A stretch of 64,000 nucleotides of DNA from Azadirachta indica (taxonomy: Eukaryota; Streptophyta; Magnoliopsida; Sapindales; Meliaceae), in assembly GCA_022749755.1 (NCBI GenBank), contig CM040442.1, positions 3,684,663 through 3,748,662 on the forward strand, given 5' to 3'. Positions 9,488-21,721 of this stretch are shown here, in pieces. The first letter of the stretch is position 1. Each line of letters opens with the position of its first letter. The position numbers and the translations under genes are program-made. The notes beneath the pieces were generated by a model. It did not search any database, had not been told where the DNA came from, and was given only the letters and a program-made list of their open reading frames with translations.

Positions 9488-11779
9488 TGACGAAAGCGCT
9501 TTGCTTGGTTCAGAGTTGTAGAGCTCCTCCGTTTTCTGTATCTTTTTCAAAACCGACGTTATTTTTGTGGTATGTGGTTTTATCGAAATGCACATGTGAT
9601 ATAGGTATTGTTTGGTTAAAAGAAAAGTGATTAATTTCAATTTTTTGTGAGAGAATCCCCATTGTTTTCTTGATTTTTCATTTAATATTCCATTACTTTT
9701 GTATTTTTTAATATCTTATTATTATCTTTAATTTTAATTTTATTGTTTAAATATTTTAAATATTTTTTTTACTTTATTATTTTATAAACTAATTAAACTA
9801 AAAGATAAAATTAAAAAAAAAAAGTCAATGACTGGTGTGATAATAGAAAAATATAAAGAATAATTGACAAAAATTAGAAAGATGATAGACATTTTCCTTT
9901 TTTTTAATTTAACTTTAATAAATTGCTTTTAAACATTAAAAAATTAATCAATTAAGTATTTTATGAATGAATTGCATATTGAATGTTATTTAAAGACATG
10001 CATGCTTTTTCTCAAAAGCAAAATTTAAGAAACAAAGCATATTATAATTTTCTAAAGGAATATTGATAAACACTCTCATCATTTAGGGTCCACTAAAAAG
10101 CACTAAAGAAAAAGTTTTAATATATTTACCGCTTATCTTCTTTAACACTTTTTATTTTAACAATTCTTAAAAAAGCATTTAAGCATTTGATTGACAAAGT
10201 ATAAAAAGTATTTATACTATATTTTAGTGCTAAATTAAGTGTTTGAATGCATAATTTTAAAAGGCACTTTAATTTTGGCAAATTACTAAAATATACATTT
10301 TATATATACATATAAGTAAATAGATTTTAATTTTTATTATGTAAAAAAAATATTCACGTATTAGTTATATGTCATTTTAAAATATAAAAATAAGATAATT
10401 ATTTAACAATAATAATGTTTTATTTATAAATATTCTTAAAAATAATGCTATTTGTTCACATAATTGTTATAAGAAAAATGAACAAATAATATTGCTAAAA
10501 ATAACTGCAACTTTAATAATTTCAAAAATATAAGAAAACAATAAATCACAAACGTTCATTATCACCTTTAATATAGTGATGCAAAATAAAAAAAAAATAG
10601 TCATTATCACCTATAATATACTGATGCACAATAAAATATATTGTCCATATAATAAGAAAATATTCCTTTATATGCCTAAATGGAAGATGCGTTTGATGTT
10701 TGGGGAAAAAAAATAAAGTAATATTATTTTATTTAGTTTTAATAATTTTCTTTCCATTTTAATATTTTTATGGTATTTTTTTTATAATTATTTAGTCTTA
10801 TTTTAAAATTTTTCATAATATATAAAGAATTAAATGAAATTTTTTAATTTATTTTTAATAAATTTTTTTAAAAAATACTATTATTAAAAAATTCAAACAA
10901 TAAGTTAAATCTAATTTATATATTAAAATATTTATAATACGTTTTTCTTTTTTTTTTAGTAAATTATTATTTGCATAAACCTCTTTTTACCTCTAAATTT
11001 TTTATTTTTTTAAGAAGACAATTCAATTATTCTTCTTTTATTTCTGAATTCTAAATAAAAGAGGGTATTTCTAATATTGAATTTAGTATTAAGACTTTAA
11101 AGACTCGATCAGTTTAAAATAAAAAAAATATAGGAAAGAAAATGATGTCTTAATTTTGGCTTTTTGGTTTTGTATTTTGTATTTATACAAAATAGTATAA
11201 CATACCATAAAATAGTACTCTTTTTATTATTTAGGGTTTCTCATGGTGTATGAGTAAATTCCACCACATTATTTTGATAATTTTTAAATGATAACATAAT
11301 AACATTTATAAAAAATTTTATAATAATAATAATTATTATTATTATGCTAATGCTAATACACGTTTAATTTTTGAAAGTCAAGTTGCACGCCAACGACCAC
11401 ACGTGTTAATATTTTTGTTAAATTTAACGGGTAAGAGAGATTCCAAATTCTGGATTTATTATAATATTTATATAACTTTTTAAAATTTTTATAAATCAAA
11501 GATACTTGTACAAAAAAGTGCTTCCGAATAAAATCACTTTTCCTACTCCAGAACAAACACGCCCCGACTCCGTTTGCCACGTTAAGTGAAAATTCAGTAC
11601 TTCTGTTCGCGGGGTCCACGGCGTTCACTCTCATTCTCTGTCTTCTTCTTCGTACAGCATCACTCTCCCATTTACTCAAGAACAGCGGCAGGTAGCAGAG
11701 GCGGGAAAGCCAAAACGGCAGGAGGAAGAAGCAGGAGAGAAGGGAAGAAGGAAGAGAAATAAAAGAAGGAACGAAAGGA
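9488..11779. other. AT-rich intergenic region upstream of the FHA gene and MSI4
   Basis: Divergent intergenic DNA, extremely AT-rich between about 9.65 and 11.35 kb, with long A and T runs and no supported ORF. A small imperfect tandem repeat lies at 10556-10636. The last 200 bases (11.58-11.78 kb) are richer in GC and purines and are the likely 5' leader of MSI4; the frame upstream of the MSI4 ATG stays open there but no in-frame ATG was found. Confidence 0.6.
10556..10636. repeat. Short imperfect tandem repeat
   Basis: Two copies of a ~37-base unit beginning TCATTATCACCT and ending near GCAAAATAAAA (10556-10592 and 10600-10636), separated by an A-rich spacer. Confidence 0.75.
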
Positions 11780-14700
11780 ATGGGAAGATCTGTGGATGAA
11801 AGATATACGCAATGGAAATCTTTAGTTCCTGTACTCTATGATTGGCTCGCCAACCATAATCTCGTTTGGCCTTCTCTTTCTTGCAGGTTTGCACACATAC
11901 AAGCTTTCTCTTTCTTTGTCTCTTTTGTGGGTAATATTTTCTTCTATTTTTTCCTTTTTTCTGATTTTGGAGTATTTGGTTTTGACATCTTTGGCTGTTG
12001 ATGCATTTTTAATGTGCGGGTGAAAAAGTTTTCCTTGAAAAAAAAAATTTAGGGTTTTCAATATTTTTCTGACGTAAGTGTGTTGAGTTCAGAGAGGAAA
12101 GTGGAGAATTTTTGGTTTTGATAACCTTGTATGTTAGTGATAATGTATGACTAGAAAGACTAATTTTTTGATGATCTTGGCAAATTTTGCTATGTTGGTG
12201 CCTTCAATTTGGAGTAAAGTGGTGGAGAATGTGTCATGTGTGATGTTGCTTTTCATAATACTGTGTGATGAAGACGATGTATGAGTAAAAGGACTCGCTT
12301 TTTTGAAGAGGTTTTGCCAATGTTTCGATATGTCTGAAATTTAGAGGGAAAAGGGAAGGGTGTGTGGTGGTGTTAGAATTACGGTGGAATTTTTTTTTTT
12401 TCTCTATATGAGGCTTTTAGGTTTTAAATGTTGTGATATTTGTTTTCAGTTCAGTGTGAGGTCAGGTTAATTGGCTAGATTTTACATATTATTGTGTCCA
12501 GTTGCTGGGAAAAAAGGAGAAAAGGGGAACATCTATGGGCTGTTTTTTTTTTTCTTTCTAAATGTAAACAGTTTCTGAGCTCATTACACCTGTAAATGGG
12601 CTTCTCACTGGCTTTTGTATCCTCTCCCTATGTCTGTCGGTTATTTTTCCTTTTGGCTGTTCTTCACCTTCCCACACCAGTAGGCTATTTTACATGTTTC
12701 TTATGATTTGGTGTGATTTTCTTGTCTTGTTGAACACTCTGGTTGTTTGAAGAGAAAACTGAGGGAGAAGATTCAAAATGTCTTGTTGTAATGCATTTCA
12801 ACTCCTAAAACCCTGAAAGATATTAATCTTCTTAGGCGGGTGGCTTCACACTCTCTTACTCATCACTCAATTTTCAAGTGAATGCCTAATCATTAGTTTG
12901 TGCTAATAGATGGGGTCCACAACTTGAACAAGCTGCATACAAGAACCGCCAACGTATTTACCTTTCTGAACAGGCAAGTAATTTTTTTGTGAAGCAATTG
13001 ACTCCTTATTGGCTATTTTTATAGTTTCTTGATTTGTTCGATTGACTTATGATTTATATCGTGATTAAAAAAAATTAGCAGAATTTTGGTTTAAGGAACT
13101 GAGAAAGTTAATTATTTTTTCCACATTTCCTAAAATCGTTATTTTGGGAGTTAGAAGTGCATTAAGCTGACTTAAATTGCAAAGAGTAACAAGGGAAGTG
13201 ATTCTTTAGCATTTCCTTTCATTTTCCTCGTAACTCTGAGAACAAAATGGTCCCTAAACTTGTGAGAACAAGCGGTTTGAACATTTTATGTCTGTGGATT
13301 ATTTCAAATATTTCAAGTGTGAACATATTATATGTTCTTGTAATGTAGTTGAGCTACACTTGTTTTATTAAGTTGAACACTGTCAATGTGTGATCTCATT
13401 GTTTGTTGTGCAAAATTTGTTTATATTGTGTTACCCTGTTTGTTAACTAGTCTTCTTATTCTGTTTATATTTTATCCACTCAGACCGATGGCAGTGTTCC
13501 AAATACGCTTGTGATAGCAAACTGTGAGGTTGTGAAACCTCGGGTTGCAGCTGCAGAGCACATATCGCAGGTGCTATTATTGTGAATAAATGTTACTCAC
13601 TTTCCTCTCATTTTTTCCCCACCTTTCCCCCTTTATTTCCTTAATATCTGATTCCATTGGCTTTGTCTGTTTCATTTCATAATTATGGTATCCTTGCCTT
13701 CTTGATCTTACAGTTCAACGAAGAAGCACGCTCACCCTTTGTAAAGAAGTATAAGACAATCATACATCCTGGCGAGGTATCTGTCACCTTTTTACATTTT
13801 TGTCTATCTCAGATTTGTGGCTTTATAAGCTCTTGTGGGCATTTTTCTGATTTATCACCTGTTATATTCTCGGTTTGTTACTGTTTACAATTGTAACTTA
13901 TCCAACAATGCATGCTCTCTCACAGGAGTAGTGTATAAGATTATTTTGTGCTGCTCAGCATTTTAGGTTTTAAGAGGAACTTTTCGGCAATCTATGAATA
14001 TGATTTTGCAGGTGAACAGAATAAGGGAACTCCCACAGAACGGTAAAATAGTTGCCACACACACTGATAGTCCCGATGTAAGCCATCATTTTCATGCATG
14101 ATCCTTTTAAATAAAGAGAATTTATCCAAATAATTTGAGTTTGATTAAGTTAATGCACTTCGTGTTAATTAAGCTCTTGGGATTTCCAAAATAGGTCCTC
14201 ATTTGGGATGTGGAGGCACAGCCTAATCGTCATGCTGTCCTGGGAGCTTCAGATTCTCGTCCAGATCTGGTGCTGCTATGCTAAGGAATAATTGTTATCA
14301 TCAATGTCATTTATTTGCCATTGTGAATTTAAATTTGCAACTGAATGTTTAGCTGATGTTGGTCATGTAGAATTTGCATGCACACACACATGTATACAGA
14401 GAGTTCACTTATTACCATGGTTTTGTTATTGATTTTGTTAACCTAGAGCATGCCATCTTGCAGATATTGACTGGCCATCAAGATAATGCCGAATTTGCTC
14501 TGGCCATGTGTCCAACTGAACCCTATGTGCTCTCTGGAGGTTTTACTTTTTTCTGTTTCTTGGCTTGATAAAATATTTTCATAACGCATCCCTCAGAATA
14601 TGAAGTATATGAACTTACTCGTCTTTAAGCTGCTAAACTCGGGCAATGCTTTGTTTACTTGGCTTATGAGTTAGATTTCTTGTCAAATTACCTTACTAAT

Positions 14701-16763
14701 TAAGGTGATAACATTTTCATTCTTCTTTCCATGACTTTGATCTTCTTCTGAAAATATATTTTTATGACAGGCAAGGACAAGTCAGTGGTTTTATGGAGTA
14801 TTCAAGATCACATCTCGACTTTGGCATCAGAACAAGGCTCCACAAAATCTCCAGGATCTGGTGCTGCCAACACTAAACATGCTTCCAAGGGTGGTGGGAA
14901 TAATGATAAATCTATAGAGAGCCCTTCTATTGGAGCACGAGGCATCTACTTAGGGCATGAAGACACTGTTGAAGATGTTCAATTCTGCCCATCAAGGTAT
15001 CTCTCTTTGTTCTGGTTATTTGGTTCCGCATTACAGCAAGTTGACTGTCTGTGGTTTTGTGACGAGCTCTTTTGTTTTCTGTTTTTTATGTGTAGTGCAC
15101 AGGAGTTCTGCAGTGTAGGTGATGATTCATGCCTCATACTATGGGATGCCAGAGCAGGCTCTTCTCCAGCTGTCAAGGTCGCTATTCTTCACATCGTTTC
15201 TGTCTATATCTCCTTTGTGTTTTTGCTATATTATGAAATTCCTGCTGATTACAAAATACTTAGACTTTTGTTGCTGATTTGCTTTTTCGGTTTTTGTTAT
15301 CCTGGGAAAAGGTTGAGAAAGCTCACAATGCTGATATTCATTGTGTTGATTGGAATCCCCATGATGTAAATCTCATACTGACGGGGTATTGATTCTGCCC
15401 ATTCCTTTTAAATTAACATTTATGAATGCTTCTGAAGAAGTAATTACTTTTTCGTGGATTCTGTTCCACACCTTGCTTTGGTCAGCTCTAATCTACTCTG
15501 CTCTTACTTTAGCTCTGCTGATAACACAATTCACATGTTTGACCGCCGAAACCTCACTTCTGGTGGAGTTGGGTTTCCCATCCATATATTCAAGGGTCAC
15601 AGTGCTGCTGTCCTTTGTGTACAGGTAACTCTTTTTGCCTCCTTGTTGCATCTTTAGAATAAGCTCTGTTAACTTTTTTTCCCCGCTGTTTAACATCAAA
15701 TTTACATTTGTTTCCAGTGGTCTCCAGACAAGTCATCAGTCTTTGGAAGTTCTGCAGAGGATGGAATTTTAAATATCTGGGATCATGAGAAGGTCTTAAA
15801 AATATCTTAATTAGTTAATGGTGTAAAAAGGGAATCTACCGGGTGATTCACATTTTTGTTTCCTATATAAGATCTTGACCTAATTAATATGACATTGCCT
15901 GTGTTGATGATTGTTTGATAATCTGTGGTGCCTGTTCATGTTTTGTTGTTAGGTGTAATGAATTTAAGTTGTTTTTCAGATTGGTAAAAAGCAAGATACT
16001 GCTGGATTGAGATTGCCAAATTCTCCGCCGGGCTTATTCTTCCGACATGGTGGACATAGGTAATGTAGCTGTATTCTTTTTTCAGCATGTGTTTGCATTT
16101 TGGGGCTCACAACATATTGTTTTGAATTTTTGGTCATGAATGTAAACTTCTATATTGTTTAATTTAATAAGACTATCGCTTACAATTACTGATTTATGAT
16201 ATATGAATCAGAGACAAAATTGTGGACTTCCATTGGAATGCATCTGATCCATGGACAATTGTAAGTGTGTCTGATGACTGTGAAAGCACTGGAGGAGGTG
16301 GCACTCTACAGGTAAATAAAATGATCTCAATCTTATCCAACAAATGACTCACCTCCTCATGCTATTTCAGCTCCAAGTCGACCTCCATTCTTTGACTCGT
16401 GCATTCTACCCTGCCAAGTTTTTAATACCTTATTTTGAAAATACAATTTTGTTAGCTCTTCACTTTCATGCTGAGACATCAATTAACAATGTTAGATTAG
16501 TGCCATATACAGCACAACTCCATAAAGAATATAGTGAAAGGGGGGATCTGCTGAACTATGGCATTAGTTCAACCCAGCTTCATTTTCATTTTCCTGTGAT
16601 TTCATAAGTCATTCTGCTTTTCTCTGTGTTCAATGTGTGGAATTTCTTTGCTCGCGTGTTGCAGATATGGCGAATGATCGATTTGATTTACCGACCTGAA
16701 GAAGAGGTCTTAGCTGAGCTTGACAAGTTCAAATCGCACATTCTCTCCTGTGAGAAAAGTTAG
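11780..16763 (+). CDS. MSI4: WD40 histone-binding protein MSI4/FVE (RbAp48-like)
   Basis: Fifteen exons, all joined in phase: 11780-11886, 12910-12973, 13484-13570, 13714-13776, 14012-14077, 14195-14269, 14464-14539, 14771-14996, 15096-15177, 15312-15385, 15513-15624, 15718-15792, 15980-16059, 16212-16311, 16665-16763; 461 residues. It starts MGRSVDERYTQWKSLVPVLY and contains the histone-binding N-terminal helix (LYDWLANHNLVWPSLSCR), WD repeats including LTGHQDNAEFALAMCP and GGKDKSVVLW, and the end IWRMIDLIYRPEEEV. It matches my memory of Arabidopsis FVE almost throughout. FVE/MSI4 is a scaffold for histone deacetylase, PRC2-like and CUL4-DDB1 complexes, represses FLC and controls flowering and cold response in the nucleus. 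Known FVE proteins have a longer basic N-terminus (about 507 aa); here the upstream frame is open but lacks an ATG, so the start is uncertain. Intron 2 has a GC donor (CAG|GCAAGT at 12974). Confidence 0.95.
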
Positions 16764-17485
16764 AATTAACTTGGAACTGATCTTCTTGTAATATCAAAAC
16801 TGTGGAACTTTTCTTAGAATATTTCTAATGTTTGGACTTCTCTGTGGAGATTTAAGATGTTTCAACTATTAGCCAATCAGAATTCCGAAACTTCTGTCTA
16901 TGTGGATTTTTTTTTTTGTTTATTTCCCTCTTTTTTTTAAAATATTACTAATATAAACCAAATATTCTACTCTAATGTGATCAAAATTTGAATTCCTGAA
17001 TCTCTTGTACCATGTTTAGAAATTGAATCAACTACTATTTACAATGACAATCTCTTCTTGATTGGTTATATATGGTGCAAAAGTTAAAGAACTTTATTAT
17101 ATTATGTTTGGCAAACATAAAAAATTTATTTTGTTTATTGGACAAAAGCTTTTGCTACATTATAGTTGTTTTTTACGAGTATTTAAAAATCATTAAACAA
17201 AAAAAAATTTAATTTATATGGAGTAATAAAATAAAATAATAATAATATTAGAATATTAAAAAAAACAAAATTCATATGGAGTTTTGGTAACAGAGTAAAA
17301 TAAAGAAAGAAAAAGAAACGCAGAGAGCGTTAATTATTTTATTAACAAAATGAGTATTCTGGAAATAGCACAAATAAGCTCCTGGCAATAGCAAAACGAA
17401 ATCCAATATTTATTAGACAACGCAAAATAACACGAATGCGAAACTTTCTCTTCATCTGTCCTCCGTTTCTCTTCTTCTCTGTAAC
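16764..17485. other. Intergenic region MSI4-TMN7
   Basis: About 720 bp of AT-rich DNA between two same-strand genes: MSI4 3' UTR, then the TMN7 promoter and leader, with a pyrimidine-rich (CT) tract at about 17445-17480 just before the ATG. No other gene seen. Confidence 0.6.
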
Positions 17486-20400
17486 ATGAAGAAAACGAAC
17501 AAACCCGAAATCTTCATGATTTCAACGATAACAATGAAAACACTTTTCTTCACTCTCCTCTTCATCTCCTCCGCTCATTCTTTCTACCTTCCCGGCGTCG
17601 CCCCTCGTGATTTTCAACGAGTAAACACTCTCTCTTCCACTCATCTCCCTGAATTTCTTTCTTGTTTTTGTTGTTTCTGTTTCCTTGTTCTTGTTCTTGT
17701 TCTTACTATGTCTCCTTGGTGGGTTTCTTATATCTTCATTAGCTGTTGATGGTTTCTCCAGTTTTTTCTCTGTTTTGTTTTCACTTCTTGGGGTGGAGTT
17801 GGATCTGGGGTTCTCGGCGTTTGATCTGTTGTTTTGTGTTTTTGTTTTCGTTTTTTGTTTCTGGGTTTGTTTTGGATCTGGCTTTCTTTGATGGATTGTG
17901 TTTGTGCGGTGTAAAAGATTGAGCTTGACTTGACTTAGTTGAATTTTGCGAGTTCCATTTTTTTTTCTTTCGTGTTTTGGATTTTGTCATGTTAGGTTAC
18001 GATTCGAAGACATTAGATAGTTTAATCCCCGGATGTGTTTTGATGAAGGTTTTTTTGTTTTTTGAAATATATTGCATGTACAATAATTTTCAGCGTTTCC
18101 CTTGTCCTTTGAGTAATCATTAATGTTATCTGTGAATAAAAATTGTGTCGTTCTAGTGTAACACTGGCAGTTTACATTTTTTTATAAATAAATATGGATC
18201 GGCTGACAATGTATTAGATGGTTCCATTTGTGATTAACACGGCATTTTGATCAATTCTGAATGAGAACACCATGGTGATGAAATTGTCCTTGTTATTGAT
18301 GATGCAGTTTTGCGCCATAACAGGACCTGACTATTAAGATTTTTCTATTATCACTTCATTAGGATAGAATGCCGGTATGTTGGTAGTCCATTTTGTGTAT
18401 TAAAAGGAAAAAGAGTTGCAAGGTCTTCTGTGGGGTTGATTTGCTCAATTTGCTTGACTATTCTATTGGAAATACTTTCGTTTCGTTCTCTAGTCTTATT
18501 TTCTGTTTCAGGAATATGGTTAGGTGCTTGTTTGTATTTGTTTGGTATGTTCTGACTTAAATGATTTACCACTTATTAGTTGTGTATGTTATGGTTGTCG
18601 TTTTTTGGAACAGCGTGATCCACTATATGTCAAAGTGAACAAATTGTCGTCTACAAAGACACAACTGCCATATGACTACTACTTCTTAAAATACTGTAAG
18701 CCTTCGAAGATATTGAACAATGCAGAAAATTTGGGGGAGGTTCTTCGTGGTGACAGAATTGAAAATTCTGTATATGAAGTGAGCATCTCTTACCTTTTAC
18801 CTATATTCTTTACTTGAACTTTGTTAAATTAATTGAATTCATAGAAATTCGTTTACATATTGTTGCCATTCAGCATTTACTTCCATTTATGCGAATCTAA
18901 GTTCATGATTTCCTTCCCAGTTTGAAATGAGGGAGGATCTGCCTTGCAAAGTAGCCTGTCGAGTAAAACCTGATGACGAATCTGCAAAAAATTTTAAGGA
19001 AAAAATTGATGATGAGTATCGAGTTAATATGTAAGTAATGGGCTTTTTGTTGATGGTTTGTCTCTGTTGTGTGTTTATTGTTTCTCTCTTTAGGTCATTG
19101 TTCTGTTCACATGTTTCCAATTAGGACTGAAAGTTCTATGATTGATTTGCAGGATTCTCGACAATCTTCCAGTTGCTGTTCTTAGGCAAAGGAGGGATGG
19201 AAGTCAATCTACAACATATGAACATGGTTTCCGTGTTGGGTTCAAAGGAAATTACCAGGGGGTGGGCATCAGAAATCAATTGCTCTTTTAGAAGTGGTGT
19301 GTATATCTGTTATCTTAAACCTTTTATCTGATTTTTCAGAGCAAGGAAGAGAAATACTTTATCAATAACCACTTGAGCTTCAGAGTCATGTACCACAAGG
19401 ATGCTGGGACTGATTCTGCTCGAATTGTGGGGTTTGAGGTTTCTCCAAACAGGTGTTGTACTGTTTCCATTCATTTTAACAATAAAATACTAGGGTTATT
19501 TGGCATGAGCTTGCTTTCTGTGGGTCGTCAAAAGATTAGCTTATTCATATCGCTTTCTTTTTATCTGAATCGTTATTTGGCATGAGCTTGCTTTCTGTGG
19601 GTCGTCAAAAGATTAGCTTATTCATATCGCTTTCTTTTTATCTGAATCCCACAACAGTATCAATCATGAATACAAGGAGTGGGATGAGAAGAACCCTCAG
19701 GTGACTACATGCAACAAAGACACCAAAAATTTAGTTCAAGGTACTGCTGTTCCACAAGAAGTTGAAAAAGGCAAGGAGATTGTGTTCACATATGACGTTA
19801 CCTTCAAGGTAAGTTGTTTTAAACCCTTTGGTTCATCAATTCCTTCTTGCAATTGTGGAGTTAACTCTGGCTTTGTTTCAGGAAAGTGAGATCAAATGGG
19901 CGTCTCGTTGGGATACTTATCTACTCATGAATGATGATCAGATCCACTGGTTTTCTATTATAAACTCGCTGATGATCGTGTTATTTCTTTCGGGTATGGT
20001 GGCCATGATCATGATGAGAACTCTGTACAGAGATATAGCAAATTATAATCAGTTGGAAACCCAAGATGAGGCTCAGGAAGAAACGGGATGGAAACTTGTT
20101 CATGGAGATGTCTTCAGGGCACCAGTCAATGCCGGTTTGCTCTGTGTTTATGTCGGTACTGGAGTTCAGATCTTTGGGATGACACTGGTAACAATGATAT
20201 TTGCATTGCTCGGTTTCCTATCTCCATCAAACCGAGGGGGACTTATGACTGCTATGGTTCTGCTGTGGGTTTTCATGGGAATATTTGCTGGTTACTCCTC
20301 AGCACGTTTGTACAAAATGTTCAAAGGCACAGAGTGGAAGAGAAATACCTTAAAAACTGCATTTATGTTTCCGGGTATTCTTTTTGCAGTCTTCTTTGTC

Positions 20401-21039
20401 CTAAACGCCTTAATTTGGGGAGAACAATCTTCTGGGGCAGTACCGTTTGGGACAATGTTTGCTCTTGTTTTCTTATGGTTCGGTATATCTGTCCCCTTGG
20501 TCTTTGTGGGTAGTTACTTGGGCTTCAAAAAACCAGCTATTGAAGACCCAGTCAAGACAAACAAAATTCCAAGGCAGATACCAGAACAGGCATGGTACAT
20601 GAAACCAGTATTCTCCATACTCATTGGTGGCATTCTTCCATTTGGGGCTGTTTTTATTGAGCTATTCTTCATCTTGACATCCATATGGCTGAACCAGTTC
20701 TATTACATCTTCGGTTTCCTTTTCATAGTGTTCATCATCCTATTAATCACTTGTGCAGAGATAACAATGGTGCTCTGTTACTTCCAGTTGTGCAGCGAAG
20801 ATTACCATTGGTGGTGGAGATCTTACTTAACTGCTGGCTCCTCAGCTCTTTACCTCTTCCTCTACTCAGTTTTCTACTTCTTCACCAAGTTGGAAATCAC
20901 AAAGCTGGTCTCAGGCATCCTTTACTTTGGGTACATGGTAATTGTTTCATATGCTTTCTTTGTCTTGACGGGGACAATTGGCTTCTACGCATGCTTCTGG
21001 TTTGTGCGGAAAATCTATTCCTCTGTGAAAATTGACTAA
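17486..21039 (+). CDS. TMN7: TM9SF/nonaspanin endomembrane protein (TMN7-like)
   Basis: Seven exons: 17486-17620, 18614-18778, 18921-19030, 19153-19261, 19340-19452, 19658-19808, 19882-21039; 646 residues, the usual length for plant TMN proteins. Residues about 17-33 form a cleavable signal peptide ([20 protein letters not shown]), followed by a luminal domain of about 240 residues ([18 protein letters not shown]) and then nine hydrophobic segments, all encoded in the last exon (first at [20 protein letters not shown]). The protein ends in KID, the K-x-D signal that keeps these proteins in the Golgi by COPI binding. An upstream start is not needed: the ATG at 17486 and two nearby in-frame ATGs all precede the signal peptide. 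Family role: protein sorting, adhesion and metal homeostasis in Golgi/endosomes. Intron 5 contains a perfect 77 bp tandem duplication. Its pairing with invertases and BGAL matches Arabidopsis TMN6/TMN7 loci. Confidence 0.95.
19495..19648. repeat. Perfect 77 bp tandem duplication in TMN7 intron 5
   Basis: Unit 19495-19571 (GTTATTTGGCATGAGCTTGC...) is repeated exactly at 19572-19648, ending nine bases before the exon 6 acceptor. The acceptor itself is not duplicated, so splicing should be unaffected. Confidence 0.93.
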
Positions 21040-21721
21040 TCTGAGATTGCAAGTAAGGGGTCACCACTTTACTATGAAGTTAAGGCAGAGATAGATTAAA
21101 CAAAAGAGTCCAAACCTTTTTGGCTGTATGGATCTGCAGATCTACACTGGGAATTTTGTTTCCCATTATTGTCAAAACCCTTTTTATCTTGTGGTAGGTT
21201 AGAAATGAGCTTGTTGTTATGTTTACACTATGAAAACTATGAACCCTGTACTTCTATTAGTTTCTGTATGCAAGAAGCTTCAGCTGTGAGTTAGATTGTC
21301 TTATTCACCATACAAAATCATGAATTTGTGAAGAATTCAGAGTTTAATTACTTAAGTGCCTGTAACTTGAATTGGAAACATCTGCATTGAAGTATTCTGA
21401 AGCTCATTCTCTTGAGATCTCTGAGCATCCATGTGCTTTCTTGGAAAGTAGTCAATTTACTTGAATCTCAAGATCCTAAGCCTGAGGATTGTAAATATTA
21501 AATTTTCTGGTCAAGATTTGGATTCATGATTGTTATGTGATGTGGGGGTCACTGGAATTGCTGTGACTTGATTTCAGTATTTTTGACATTGAATAGGTGA
21601 CAACGGATTATTATTATAAATGGGGGAATTATTTATTACAAAGTCAAGTCAAAAGAGCTAAAGACAAAGTGCTTGTACTTAATATTAGCTCTGACGAAAA
21701 AACAGTTTAGCTTCCTTTATT
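21040..21721. other. Convergent 3' region TMN7/GLYR2
   Basis: 680 bp between two gene ends. It holds the 3' UTR of TMN7 (to about 21.3 kb) and that of GLYR2 on the other strand. No additional open frame or RNA gene was recognised. Confidence 0.6.

Noticed and set aside
11353..11679. 108-codon minus-strand open frame before MSI4
   Set aside because: Runs into AT-rich DNA, overlaps the MSI4 leader, and the peptide has no family features.
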